A stretch of DNA of 64,000 bases, taken from NCBI RefSeq assembly GCF_963576615.1, contig NC_088708.1, forward strand, positions 43,945,196 through 44,009,195, written 5' to 3'. Positions 12,501 to 26,300 of the stretch are shown here, in pieces. The notes beneath the pieces were generated by a model. That model saw nothing but the letters and a program-made list of their open reading frames with translations, ran no database searches and was not told the DNA's origin. Made by a program: the position numbers and the translations under genes. The DNA is from Watersipora subatra. Lineage: Eukaryota > Bryozoa > Gymnolaemata > Cheilostomatida > Watersiporidae. Position 1 is the stretch's first letter. Every line of letters begins with the position of its first letter.

Positions 12501-13301
12501 GAAAGCAAGTATGAGCATTCACACATCTGGAAGTTTTTTTCAAACTGGAGCAAAATAAAAAATGTTTTTGTCATAAGGGGCGTTGTAGTTCGACCCTAGC
12601 TTGTACATAAGATGTAAAAGATTTTGGCTAACGTTTTAAATAATTTAATGAAACCTTTGGTAATTGGGAAAAAACATAGGCTGATAGACTGTGTACCACA
12701 ATTTCGTACCTGTAAATCGGTCTACGTTTATTACAGGAACCTTCGGACAAATAAATTCAAATAATTATTCTTATGATGATTTTATAAAATCAAATAATTA
12801 TTCTTATAATTAAACATATTTGCAAGATGTTAAAAATGGAAAAATATTAGAAACCTTCGGCACTTAGACAATGCTATAGACTGGTAAAATGAGCACGTTT
12901 TTCTCGTGAAATGCGTCCTTCTTAATAGTTCTACTATCTGTCGCAAGGCTTTATTGGTGTATCGTTGGCCGATCTTAATTTTGATCAAAAAAGCTTGTCA
13001 AGTTTTAATTGCGAATTTCGGCCAAATTAATCTGTCTATTTGTGTATAATCCGATCAGATGGGTAAGTTTTAGGATATTGTCGACAATTTTCAAAGACTT
13101 GGTAACATATTTAAATAGGTTTATATGTGGTTTGTATCGTTATTATACTTAAACGACTCCATTGAAAAATGATTAAGTTTGTTGATAAGATTTCGGTACA
13201 AGGGTTTGCGACGGTGTTGATGAATAATTTTCATGCGTTGTGTGCACATGCATTTATCATAAATCTCTCAAAAATTTGCTCCGCTTGTGTTTGGTCGTGG
13301 G
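9510..13301. mobile_element. Inverted-repeat transposon complex inserted in the 22-bp minisatellite
   Basis: Two inverted-repeat pairs interlock. Pair 1: 9510-9650 against 12188-12350, both carrying CTAGAAATTCC.CTGTCATAC, TTGTTGAAAAAG/TTGTCGAAAAAG and the shared segment ending TTTGAGGGAGCACGACT. Pair 2: 10339-11230 against 12355-13301, arms of about 900 bases that begin CCCACGACCAAAC. The motif CCCAYGACC occurs at the start of all four arms and at 1555. The centre (11040-12180) has imperfect direct repeats of a few hundred bases around TGTTACATATCGCTGTCAAA. The only protein-like content is the minus-strand frame at 9663-10197. The family is not identified and no transposase is visible, so the complex is probably non-autonomous. 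Confidence 0.75.
9663..10197 (-). pseudogene. Transposon protein fragment with a Cys/His zinc-binding pattern
   Basis: Two overlapping minus-strand frames. The first (9817-10197, from MTTTMDIQLPRTPCRGRRSG) is basic, then poly-N/S, then acidic. The second (9663-9971) contains FRELRNNFLGRLDNKISQLT followed by a C-x2-C...H...C-x2-C pattern and stops 5 residues after the final CHTCQQ. An acceptor-like CAATCTTTAG lies between the two blocks and may join them. The layout (disordered N-terminus, FRELRNNF, then a zinc knuckle) recalls the N-terminus of Helitron-type replicases, but helicase and Rep parts are absent. The assignment is weak, and the fragment belongs to the inserted element and not to the host. 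Confidence 0.4.
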
Positions 13302-13302
13302 A

Positions 13303-13377
13303 CCATAGTGAGTCATAAGATATACCATAGTGAGTCATAAGATATACCATGGTAAGTCATAAGATATATCATAGCAG
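13303..13377. repeat. 22-bp minisatellite, second segment
   Basis: Three to four copies of the CCATAGTGAGTCATAAGATA unit between the two insertions. It is continuous in sequence with the segment ending at 9509. Confidence 0.9.
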
Positions 13378-14200
13378 TGATATACAGCCCCCCAAGGATA
13401 GCCGATGGCTATCATATGGGCGGGGTTTAATGAGCGTTCTCTGTTAAGATGGTGCTAGCCTGAGTTTCGAAGCTAACACAACTCTCGCGGGGTGGTCAAG
13501 TTGCCTTGTTAAGTTTTGGAAAACACGACTCGCTGTTATTGTTTCATTAGCTCATTCAGTCAGTAGACCCCGTGGTTCACAATAGCAAACCTTGAATTTC
13601 TACAATGTAGGGGTGATAACTAACCAAAATAATGGATCCTTGCAAAATAAAACATTTCAAATTACCTAATTTTACTAATTTTGAAATTGGTAAAGGTCGT
13701 AGTATATGCTTAAAGTTGAATATAATTTACCCAAAATTACCCGAACAACGGCTTTTTTTTCCTAGTTTTTGATTAATATTTTGCCACCCCTAATATAAAA
13801 TGACAAAGTCTTTCATCGTTGTCACATTGTTTTACCTGGCCAATAATATGGGACTGCAGGCAAAGCTGTGCAGTGTAGTTTTCATACTCAAAATCTAAAT
13901 ATAAAACCGAATTTGGGCTATTTTACGATTGTGACTATTAATATCACGAATGCTTGTGAATTGCAACTGACTGATCATAACGGTGACAATATTGAGATAC
14001 TATATTTATTTGACAACAAAATTAATTCAACAGATAAGTAAAATAATCACTATAGTTCATAATATTTGTAAATTTACAAGGGGCTTTATTCAGCATATTT
14101 GTTTGTTCGGGTGCCTTGTTCGGGTTCATTCCAACAGAGCTCGATCATTAAACCCCACCCATATGAGAGCCGTCGGCTATCCTTGGGGGGCTGTATATCA
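13378..14200. mobile_element. MITE-like element with ~55-bp terminal inverted repeats
   Basis: Left end TGATATACAGCCCCCCAAGG, right end its reverse complement. The inverted match continues through ATAGCCGAYGGCT, TCATATGGGYGGGGTTTAATGA to about base 55 on each side with few mismatches. The element is 823 bases long, has no coding capacity and sits within the 22-bp minisatellite. The target-site duplication is unclear because the flanks are themselves repeats. Confidence 0.8.
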
Positions 14201-14356
14201 TTGATCATAGCGGTCATAAGATATACCGTAGTGAGTCATAAGATATACCATAGTGAGTTATAAGATATACTATAGCGAGTTATAGGATATACTATAGCAA
14301 GTTATAAGATATACCATAGTGAGTTATAGGATATACCATAGTGAGTTATAGGATAT
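14201..14356. repeat. 22-bp minisatellite, third segment
   Basis: About seven diverged copies of the 22-base unit (TATAAGATATACCATAGTGA). On the minus strand the last coding exon of the SLC6 gene reads into this segment and ends in it. Confidence 0.9.
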
Positions 14357-17300
14357 ACAGTGATAACGCAATAAAGAATAACGTGCCTCCTTTATGTTGC
14401 TCCCTTCAGCTTGAGTAAGTCTATATATAGCAACTCCTGGCATCCACATCAGCACAGAGAGAGCTATGAGCCAACCAAGTGCATTCGCCCAAGGAGGTAA
14501 TGAACTGTCATTTTTCAAGTTGATCAGGCTCATGACCAGCACAAACTAAAACATCCATCTGTCACAATGGTTTATTATTGCAGGGGAACTTGAGACACAC
14601 AAAGCTAGCGACATGTTTCCAAATATGCTCTAGTAAAGCCAGTATAGTACATGAAGTTCATTTTGTAAATATATAAAAAGCTTTATATCAAAACTAGGAA
14701 CTCTCAGCTGATAAAGATGCACAACCTGACATGACATATATCTTGCTCTGGAGCGAGCAAGTTTGAAGTGAGTTGCTGAATTTGCCATGTTTAAAAACCT
14801 ATGGAATTATGTTGTAGTGAGTCAGCCATTTGTGTCACTTCTGAACTGGCGTACTGCTAGTAGACACCACATACTGTTAGTGTACTTGTCACACAGTGCG
14901 CTAATAGTATGCTTCCTAGTTATAGCAAGGAATACACACATTAAAAACTGATGTTTGCTCAATCAGCTACTGCTGCCTGATTAGGCGACAGACGTAGAAC
15001 AATGGTGCCAAGACGAGGGTTGGCATACTCTGCAGATAGTTTATTACCAGTTTAAGTTAATTACTACATTTCCATACAGCAATAGCATGGCGACACGCCT
15101 CCATATGGCGCTGTAATGCCATCAAGGAAACAGTTGTGACTCTCTCAATCTGTAGTGATTCATTGTCGCTTATTGGAAGCGAAACACCATGCGATGCACC
15201 ATTCTTGCGCTATGTGGTGTCACACTTGTGTATGCGTATAGTTAAAGATACAAACTTGATATAAGGCGTCACACAACCATCGCTTTACTATAGTGCCCTA
15301 TGGAAACATTATTTGCTTGTCAGCCCAGCCTAGTGCATTGGTAATGGTGCAACTAGGTACGTCATACTATCGCTGTCTAGAAACTTCCTAAATGTGAGAT
15401 GCTTTTCATAAGCCCCCAGGCTAGCAAGCAGGTGTTAGCAGAATCTCTCACTTCCTCTTATTAGTAAACAAGGCGCAAGAGCGCTGCAGTCGAGACATGT
15501 GCTCCGGACTCTGGTTTTTTTACGCTCGCTGAGGTAGCAGAGCAACATCAACCACAAATGCTGGGAACTCCGCAACCAACAGCTGATATGATACTCAACT
15601 CTCCATGACAGCATTGCACCTGCAAGATATCTGCAGAGAACTAGCTAAACTATCTTTGTTGTTGTATCCATTGAAAAGCAAACCCACCGGCTAGTAAAGC
15701 TTATTACAATACGTATAAAGAACCATGCTCTTCGACTAAGTCGTCTTTATTCAAAACCAGCAAAACCTTTTTCATCTTTATTCAGCTAGCCTGCAGAGTG
15801 TGTGTGTAAGATCCTGGCTCTCTTGAACCAGAGGGAATTTTGCATCCAAACATTTTTGGCAACATGATGAAAGACGTGAAGGAGATAAGTATGATGTTTG
15901 GACAAATTTGGGCACAAAAGTTGGGAATGTGGAACTATTAAAAATGTTGACAATGAAATAGTGCGCCGTATCAATATAGATGACTAGGTGAATGTCCGGT
16001 GTTGCATGGATGTTAAAAACAGCTTATAAATAGTGGCAAGTAGTGTAGTTGCCATTTGCTACATCGACTAATTAGCCAATGGCAAAATTAGAATATTGGC
16101 TCGTTTGAGTAACCTAAGCTAGTAACATAAACTTGTCTAAATCTTTACTATAATAAGAGCCAAAAAGCTAGCTTGTTGACATTACACATCATGATCTCTC
16201 ATGCAATCAATCGTGATCTTTAACCGTCCTAGTAGTAACCAATAAAGTGTTTCAAACATGTGTATTTCAGCTGGTGTAATGAGTATGGCCACAGTTATTT
16301 CACTGTTTAGCAATGTCAAACCAAAAAGATCAAGTTTAAACCAGCGCAAAGAGGATTTTTCGCTCGAAAACTTTATTGCTATGTTTAGATATATGGAATA
16401 CAAATGACAAACACTGAGATTTATTTATACATTTAGATGGAAATGTCTTTCACAGTGTTAATTCCCATTAGCGTGAAAACTTTTAGAGATAATCATATCT
16501 GCATGCATGGTTACAAAACGCTGCTCAAAGGAAAAAACTTACAGACAAAATGAGAGGTCCTGCCACTTGCCAACAGAATCTCCACCACGGTGAGAGATCT
16601 TTGCCAATCATGAGCTTGATGTCCTGAGTAAACCTTTTGTAACCTGCAAACCACGAGAAAACTGAATACAATTCTCCTGTCGGTGGCTGACTTCATAAAT
16701 GTGAACACACTATCAATATGACCTACCTGACACCACCGAACATGCTGATTGCATGTATACTATCTGTCACCATATCACAATGACACATAGACAGTTGCCA
16801 CTTGTCATATTATAACTAGTGACTCAAAACTATTCTCTATATAGTCTCAACATTAAAAGTATGCTGCTGTGAAAATATGCTGTAAAATATCACCTCATTT
16901 ACTATGCCAAAATCAAAATCTCACCTGCTCTAACCTGACACAGTAGCACAATAGACACGTGTTGCACTTAGAAATGTCACTTGTACCAAATAGCTCATAA
17001 CACTCTTCATGCAAACACACTCACTGTAGAAGTTGTTTCCCTTACCATACAAAACCATGACCGTGAATAATTCAAAAAGGCAAAGAATGATGACGTTAAA
17101 GCCGGCAGCGTAAGAATCGATAAGATCAAAAATGTAGATTCCACCCTGACTTGTCATCAATACACCAGGCATGAGAAATATGAGTACACAGGCTAAAGTG
17201 ATCCATGGCTTTTTGGACCTCCATGATGGCTGCAGATCAAAAAGCATGGTAGTCACGGTTTCCAGCAGTGTGAACTACAAACACACAGGAGCTGTATAAC

Positions 17301-20300
17301 CAACCTCCAAAGTTTTCTTGTACGTATTATCTTTAAAGAAGTCCACCAATAAACAGTTACAGTACAATTCTTGGAGATTGCTGCCATGTAGGTTTTATTG
17401 CACAATGTCAAACATAATTTGTGAGCTGTAAAAATTTTAATTTTCCAACTAAAAAATTAGGGCTTCTTTGATGTGAAGGGACGCCAGAATCGTAATTATT
17501 ACTTTTATTTTAATATATCCTAAACTAAGCAATGAATTTTAAGCAAACCATAGCTGCAACAAGCCCCTTACACTGTTATCTTCTAAACTTGTAAGTGAAA
17601 TACAATACAATACCGGTTGTTCCTAGTTTGGTGAAGTAAATCCATTTAGAATGTTTTAGAAGTTTTTATCCATTTGAGAAAATTATTAACAAAAAGTAAT
17701 AAAACCCTGTAATTCAGTGTGTTTTAAAAAAATGAAGCTCACCTTTCAGCGAATGCTGCTAAGGAAGTGTTTCACTCCTATTATTAGCCCAAAATACAGT
17801 CTCACAATAAAGTTGCCAGCTCCATGCCATACAATACCCTAAGCAGTTCATCCACTGATTGTATGATTTATGATTAGCACACCTAATCACCTTGAGCTGT
17901 TGGATGATCAACCTGCTAACTTTCAAGCTTTTGCTAGCCAGTTTTAATGTATTTGCCGATTTCACCTTTGAAAGCTCAAGTCAAAATACTCTGAGTGGAA
18001 TTGTCTTCTCTTGACTGAATCATTAACTAATGAACCAGCTACCATCAAACCTTTACATACATATACGCTAAACCTGCATGTTAAAACTATCGCATGTTAG
18101 TAGAGAAAACATTCCTATAAAAATGTACACGTGTTTAATATGTTCAACAGCCCAAATGCATATGATTGTCCATAATATATACGTACATGTACTTCAGGTA
18201 ACAATGCGTAACATAAGAAGAGAAACTGTTTATAAAGCCATACTAAAATCTTTATGTGGAAAACTAACTACTTTGTATATGCAAAAATCTAAATAAAATT
18301 ATAATCAATGAAAGATCTTTACTTTTTCTTTATTTTAGAGGTACACAAATGTAGGTGATGGGTAAGTTTGGAGGTAAAATGGTCTACATGTATCTACACG
18401 GTATAACTTAATCTAACCTAAACTCGAAAAAATTTCAAACTATTTTATTGTTTTATTATTAACTAGTACGTTGGCAGTCTCGAGCAGCGTGAGAGATCGT
18501 CATGTGTAATAACTATGTGCATAACTATTCCATTTAGAATGCAATGCAGTGGTCGAGTAGTACAGTTGGTAGTGTAAGCCTGGCTGCGAAGCAGAATATC
18601 TGAGTTCAATTCTGTATGATCATATGATGCAATTTCTTTCAAACTTCCAACCATGGCTTCTGAGCGACAGAACGGGGCACTTATTACAGTTAAGATTAAT
18701 CAGATTCTTCACAAATTCGCATTGTTTCACACATGTCACCGCAATGTTTCACACGTGTCACCGCAATGTTTCACACGTGTCCCCGCAATGTTTCACACGT
18801 GTCGCCGCATTGTTTCACACCTGTCACCGCAATGTTTCACACGGGTCACCGCAATGTTTCACACGTGTCACCGCAATGTTTCACACGTGTCACCGCAATG
18901 TTTTGAACAATTTTGAACGTCATCGCCTAGGAATTACTCAAATGTTTGCTCAAATCTTAAAACAAAAGCTGAAAAATTTAGTTATTTATGTCATCATTAG
19001 TAAATTCGTCTGTCTTATATTCAGGCTGGCGTGTGAGGTAACAAAACCTCAGTTTAATAATCAAAATTCTTAACGGGCCTTTTTGATTATAAGCGGTGCT
19101 ATCCCACTATATGGTGTTTTGTTAAATCTAAGGAACCAGTATTTTCTTCACAACACAGTTCAAGTTTTTGATGCAGTAAGGAAAGAGCAAACGGGACAGC
19201 CAACTAGAATAGTTGCACTAAAGTTTACTAGAATGATAGAGGAATATAAGTATATGACTCACTTGGCTGTCGAGGCCAAGAGTAAGCAGCATGACAAAAA
19301 AGAGCACAGACCAGAAGGGAGGAAATGGTAATGTCAATATGGCTGCTGGAAATATAATGAAAGCTAGACCAGTTCCTCCATCAGAAACCTTGTCGACCTC
19401 GACTCCGAGCCTGTCCGCTAAATGTCCGATGTAGGAATATATTACAAATCCAGCAAATATTGATGTTAAACTGTTACCTGCAAAACAATAAAGGACCACG
19501 ATCAATAATCACTTTCACTAATATCAGAAAAAGGGATATAAAGGGTTTTCAGTACTAGATTCTGTATACGAGTGGAAAAGTATAGCTGTTTTGTCCTTCC
19601 ATTATCCTTTTTTATAATGATCAGAGTACTTTATGAGAATAGATAGAGGAGTACACAATACATAGAAATGTACACAACAAATAGAGAAGTAGATCATAGA
19701 TAGAGAAGTAGACAATGGATAGAGAAATAGACAATAGATAGAGAAGTAGACAATAGATAGAGAAGTAAACAATGGATAGAGAAATAGACAACAGATAGAG
19801 AGGTAGACAATGGATAGAGAAATAGACAATAGATAGAGAAGTAGATAATAGATAGAGAAGCAGATAATAGATGGAAAAATACACAATATATAAAGAAGTA
19901 GACAATAGATAAAGAAGTAGACAATAGATAGAGAAATAGACAATAGATAGAGAAGTAGACAATAGATAGAGAAATACACAATATATAGAGAAGTAGACAA
20001 TAAATAGAAAAGTAGACAATAGATAGAGAAGTAGACAATAGATAGAGAAGTAGACAATAGATAGAGGGGCAGACAATGGATAGAGAAATAGACAATAGAT
20101 AGAGAAGTAGACAATAGATAGAGAAAAAGACAATAGATAGAGAAGTAGACAATAAATAGAAAAGTAGACAATAGATAGAAAAGTAGACAATAGATAGAGA
20201 AGTAGACAATAGATAGAGAAGTACACAATAGATAGAGAAATAGACAATAGAAGAGCTCAATTCAACTAACAAGATGGTTGATGTCGAAGGAAACATTGAG

Positions 20301-23300
20301 CTGAATGTAATAGAGCAACAGACTTGAGTAAATAGTACTCGTAAAGCATGATGATATAGGGTGCTACCTATAGTAACGAAGAGGGTGTCCTTTATAATGA
20401 TATAGGGTTATACCTATAGTAAAGACGAAGGTGTCCTTTATAATGATATAGGGTGATACCTGTAGTAACGACGAAGGTGTCCTTTATAATGATATAGGGT
20501 GATACCTGTAGTAACGGCGAAGGTGTCCTTTATAATGATATAGGGTGATACCTATAGTAACGACGGAGGTGTCCTTTATAATGATACAGGGTGATACCTA
20601 TAGTAACGACGAAGGTGTCCTTTATAATGATATAGGGTGATACCTATAGTAACGACGAAGGTGCCCTTTATAATTATACAGGGTGATACCTATAGTAACG
20701 ACGGAGGTGTCCTTTATAATAATATAAGGTGATACCTATAGTAACAACGAGGGTGTCCTTTATAATGTTGTTTCTGAACCTGTTGTAACTAGCAAGAGTT
20801 ATCAGTCCTCCCCAACAAATCGACAACGAGAAGAAAATTTGACTTCCAGCGTTGCTCCAAACCTGCCGGAGAGAACGAAGCCTATTTTGCAAGCAGTTGA
20901 ATTGGAAAGAGCAGACAGCTTTTATCAAATCGATGTCAAGTCTATAATGACAAGGGAAATTTCTTTTCTATTGTTTATGCTGCCGGTATTCATTAAAGGT
21001 TGACTTGCAATAAAATTCATATTACAGTTATTTGGTATCAAAAGATTCACCATGTCTTACTCTGTTGTGTTGTAGGTGCCAAATATGTGGAAATGTGATT
21101 ACAAGCTCTTAAAAGCTCAAAAACAAAAAGCCGCCGTAGATTGGAATCTCCTAATTTCGATGACGTAGCCATGAAATTTGGTTATTGTCTTGTCACGTGA
21201 TGTTCTCACGTGAATTGAAAGGTCAATAAAAAGCTCAAAATAATACTTCTCGTAGCATTAGTTTATGACAAACACTTTATGACAGCCACATATTTGATAC
21301 AATGGCTTGAAGACCCTGTATCAAATACAGATGCTCGCTACTTTACAGTTTTGTTTCAGCATTATTCAATTGTCAAGTTGTAATCTGATCATGTGACCCA
21401 ATACTTCGCAAGTAATTTCAGCAGCACTTTTCGATTATCACAAGTGACCAACAGGCTCGTCATGATTATCAGACAATGATATGTACTCCTTTAAACAAAG
21501 GCTAAAAAATTAAACGAATTTTTAAGGTAAGTTATAGGATATCACTGCTAAAAGTGACAGCATTACAATGACGGTAAAACAGACGCGTAAGAACAATAGA
21601 CATGGTTTTATTGAATGCGTGAAGTATATTTGTGAAAACATTTCAATGAATAAGGTTGCATGAAAGTGTAAACAGAAACCATCTACCACAACTACGTCAC
21701 ATTTGATCCGTTTTGGAAAGAGAATCCAAACTACGGCGGTCTCGCGTGGCTGCGATTTTCTGTTCGTTTTGAGCTTTTAAGAGCTTGTAATCACCTTTCA
21801 ACATATTTTGCACCTACAACACAACAGAGTAAGACATGGTGAATATTTTTATATCAAATAACTGTAATGTAAATTTTGTTGCAAGTCAACCTTTAAAGGT
21901 TGACTTGCAACAAAATTCACATTACAGTTATTTGGTATCAAAAGGTTCATCATGTCTTACTCTGTTGTGTTGTAAGTGCCAAATATGTGGAAATGTGATT
22001 ACAAGCTCTTAAAAGCTATAGTAAGTATAGCTTATAGTTATAGTAAGTATAGCAAGCAAACCCGCGTATACAAGCTTGTTACTTGAATATGTCATCCTGC
22101 TACCTCAACACACTAAAATATTATATCAGGATACCAACCTTTGACTCTAAAAGCTTTGGCCAGTCTGGCCTCAAGTAGAACTTTATGCCATTACCGGCAC
22201 CTTTGAGTGTCAACCCATTGATTAGCAATATTACCAGTACAAAGTATGGAAAGAGTGCTGTGAAATAGACAACCTGCAAAACATATTTGCAGCTCAGTGT
22301 TTAACTATTTACAAAACTATGAGGTCAAAGATGTAGATTCTATTTTGACTCCATCAATACACCAGACATGAGAAATATGAGTACACAAGCTAAAGTGATC
22401 CATGGCTTTTAAACATTCATGAAGGCTGCAGATAAAAAAGCATGGTAGTCACGATTTCCAGCTGGTGTTCCTGAATTCTGGAATACAGTGCAAAGTATAT
22501 CTCATAGTAATATTCTGTTACTACAACCTACTCCTGTTACTGTCACTATCCCTACTCCTGTTACTGTCACTATTCCTACTCCTGTTACTGTCACTATCCC
22601 TACTCCTGTTACTGTCACTATCCCAACTCCTGTTACTGTCACTATCCCTACTCCTGTTACTGTCACTATCCCTACTCCTGTTACTGTCACTATCCCAACT
22701 CCTGTTACTGTCACTATCCCTACTCCTGTTACTGTCACTATCCCTACTCCTGTTACTGTCACTATCCCTACTCCTGTTACTGTCACTATCCCTACTCCTG
22801 TTACTGTCACTATCCCTACTCCTGTTACTGTCACTATCCCTACTCCTGTTACTGTCACTATCCCTACTCCTGTTACTGTCACTATCCCTACTCCTGTTAC
22901 TGTCACTATCCCAACTCCTGTTACTGTCACTATCCCTACTCCTGTTACTGTCACTATCCCTACTCCTGTTACTGTCACTATCCCTACTCCTGTTACTGTC
23001 ACTATCCCTACTCCTGTTACTGTCACTATCCCTACTCCTGTTACTGTCACTATCCCTACTCCTGTTACTGTCACTATCCCTACTCCTGTTACTGTCACTA
23101 TCCCAACTCCTGTTACTGTCACTATCCCTACTCCTGTTACTGTCACTATCCCTACTCCTGTTACTGTCACTATCCCTACTCCTGTTACTGTCACTATCCC
23201 TACTCCTGTTACTGTCACTATCCCTACTCCTGTTACTGTCACTATCCCAACTCCTGTTACTGTCACTATCCCAACTCCTGTTACTGTCACTATCCCTACT

Positions 23301-26300
23301 CCTGTTACTGTCACTATCCCTACTCCTGTTACTGTCACTATCCCTACTCCTGTTACTGTCACTATCCCTACTCCTGTTACTGTCACTATCCCTACTCCTG
23401 TTACTGTCACTATCCCTACTCCTGTTACTGTCACTATCCCTACTCCTGTTACTGTCACTATCCCTACTCCTGTTACTGTCACTATCCCTACTCCTGTTAC
23501 TGTCACTATTCCTACTCCTGTTACTGTCACTATCCCTACTCCTGTTACTGTCACTATCCCTACTCCTGTTACTGTCACTATCCCTACTCCTGTTACTGTC
23601 ACTATCCCTACTCCTGTTACTGTCACTATCCCTACTCCTGTTACTGTCACTATCCCTACTCCTGTTACTGTCACTATCCCAACTCCTGTTACTGTCACTA
23701 TCCCTACTCCTGTTACTGTCACTATCCCTACTCCTGTTACTGTCACTATCCCTACTCCTGTTACTGTCACTATCCCTACTCCTGTTACTGTCACTATCCC
23801 TACTCCTGTTACTGTCACTATCCCTACTCCTGTTACTGTCACTATTCCTACTCCTGTTACTGTCACTATCCCTACTCCTGTTACTACAACCTACTCCTGT
23901 TACTGTCACTATCCCTACTCCTGTTACTGTCACTATCCCTACTCCTGTTACTGTCACTATCCCTACTCCTGTTACTGTCACTATCCCTACTCCTGTTACT
24001 GTCACTATCCCTACTCCTGTTACTGTCACTATCCCTACTCCTGTTACTGTCACTATCCCTACTCCTGTTACTGTCACTATCCCTACTCCTGTTACTGTCA
24101 CTATCCCTACTCCTGTTACTGTCACTATCCCTACTCCTGTTACTGTCACTATCCCTACTCCTGTTACTGTCACTATCCCTACTCCTGTTACTGTCACTCT
24201 CCCTACTCCTGTTACTGTCACTATCCCTACTCCTGTTACTGTCACTATCCCTACTCCTGTTACTGTCACTATCCCTACTCCTGTTACTGTCACTATCCCA
24301 ACTCCTGTTACTGTCACTATCCCTACTCCTGTTACTGTCACTATCCCTACTCCTGTTACTGTCACTATCCCTACTCCTGTTACTGTCACTATCCCTACTC
24401 CTGTTACTGTCACTATCCCTACTCCTGTTACTGTCACTATCCCTACTCCTGTTACTGTCACTATCCCTACTCCTGTTACTGTCACTATCCCTACTCCTGT
24501 TACTGTCACTATCCCTACTCCTGTTACTGTCACTATCCCTACTCCTGTTACTGTCACTATCCCTACTCCTGTTACTGTCACTATCCCTACTCCTGTTACT
24601 GTCACTATCCCTACTCCTGTTACTGTCACTATCCCAACTCCTGTTACTGTCACTATTCCAACTCCTGTTACTGTCACTATCCCTACTCCTGTTACTGTCA
24701 CTATCCCAACTCCTGTTACTGTCACTATCCCTACTCCTGTTACTGTCACTATCCCTACTCCTGTTACTGTCACTATCCCTACTCCTGTTACTGTCACTAT
24801 CCCTACTCCTGTTACTGTCACTATCCCAACTCCTGTTACTGTCACTATCCCTACTCCTGTTACTACAACCTACTCCTGTTACTGTCACTATCCCTACTCC
24901 TGTTACTGTCACTATCCCTACTCCTGTTACTGTCACTATCCCTACTCCTGTTACTGTCACTATCCCTACTCCTGTTACTGTCACTATCCCAACTCCTGTT
25001 ACTGTCACTATCCCTACTCCTGTTACTGTCACTATCCCTACTCCTGTTACTGTCACTATCCCTACTCCTGTTACTGTCACTATCCCAACTCCTGTTACTG
25101 TCACTATCCCTACTCCTGTTACTGTCACTATCCCTACTCCTGTTACTGTCACTATCCCTACTCCTGTTACTGTCACTATCCCTACTCCTGTTACTGTCAC
25201 TATCCCTACTCCTGTTACTGTCACTATCCCAACTCCTGTTACTGTCACTATCCCTACTCCTGTTACTGTCACTATCCCTACTCCTGTTACTGTCACTATC
25301 CCTACTCCTGTTACTGTCACTATCCCTACTCCTGTTACTGTCACTATCCCTACTCCTGTTACTGTCACTATCCCAACTCCTGTTACTGTCACTATCCCTA
25401 CTCCTGTTACTGTCACTATCCCTACTCCTGTTACTGTCACTATCCCAACTCCTGTTACTGTCACTATCCCTACTCCTGTTACTGTCACTATCCCAACTCC
25501 TGTTACTGTCACTATCCCTACTCCTGTTACTGTCACTATCCCTACTCCTGTTACTGTCACTATCCCTACTCCTGTTACTGTCACTATCCCTACTCCTGTT
25601 ACTGTCACTATCCCTACTCCTGTTACTGTCACTATCCCAACTCCTGTTACTGTCACTATCCCTACTCCTGTTACTGTCACTATCCCTACTCCTGTTACTG
25701 TCACTATCCCTACTCCTGTTACTGTCACTATCCCTACTCCTGTTACTGTCACTATCCCTACTCCTGTTACTGTCACTATCCCTACTCCTGTTACTGTCAC
25801 TATCCCAACTCCTGTTACTGTCACTATCCCTACTCCTGTTACTGTCACTATCCCTACTCCTGTTACTGTCACTATCCCTACTCCTGTTACTGTCACTATC
25901 CCAACTCCTGTTACTGTCACTATCCCTACTCCTGTTACTGTCACTATCCCTACTCCTGTTACTGTCACTATCCCTACTCCTGTTACTGTCACTATCCCTA
26001 CTCCTGTTACTGTCACTATCCCTACTCCTGTTACTGTCACTATTCCTACTCCTGTTACTGTCACTATCCCTACTCCTGTTACTGTCACTATCCCTACTCC
26101 TGTTACTGTCACTATCCCTACTCCTGTTACTGTCACTATCCCTACTCCTGTTACTGTCACTATCCCTACTCCTGTTACTGTCACTATCCCTACTCCTGTT
26201 ACTGTCACTATCCCAACTCCTGTTACTGTCACTATCCCTACTCCTGTTACTGTCACTATCCCTACTCCTGTTACTGTCACTATCCCTACTCCTGTTACTG

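Noticed and set aside
19602-20296. Three parallel ~200-codon minus-strand frames ([13 protein letters not shown])
   Set aside because: Array artefact of the 19-base minisatellite, open in all three frames.
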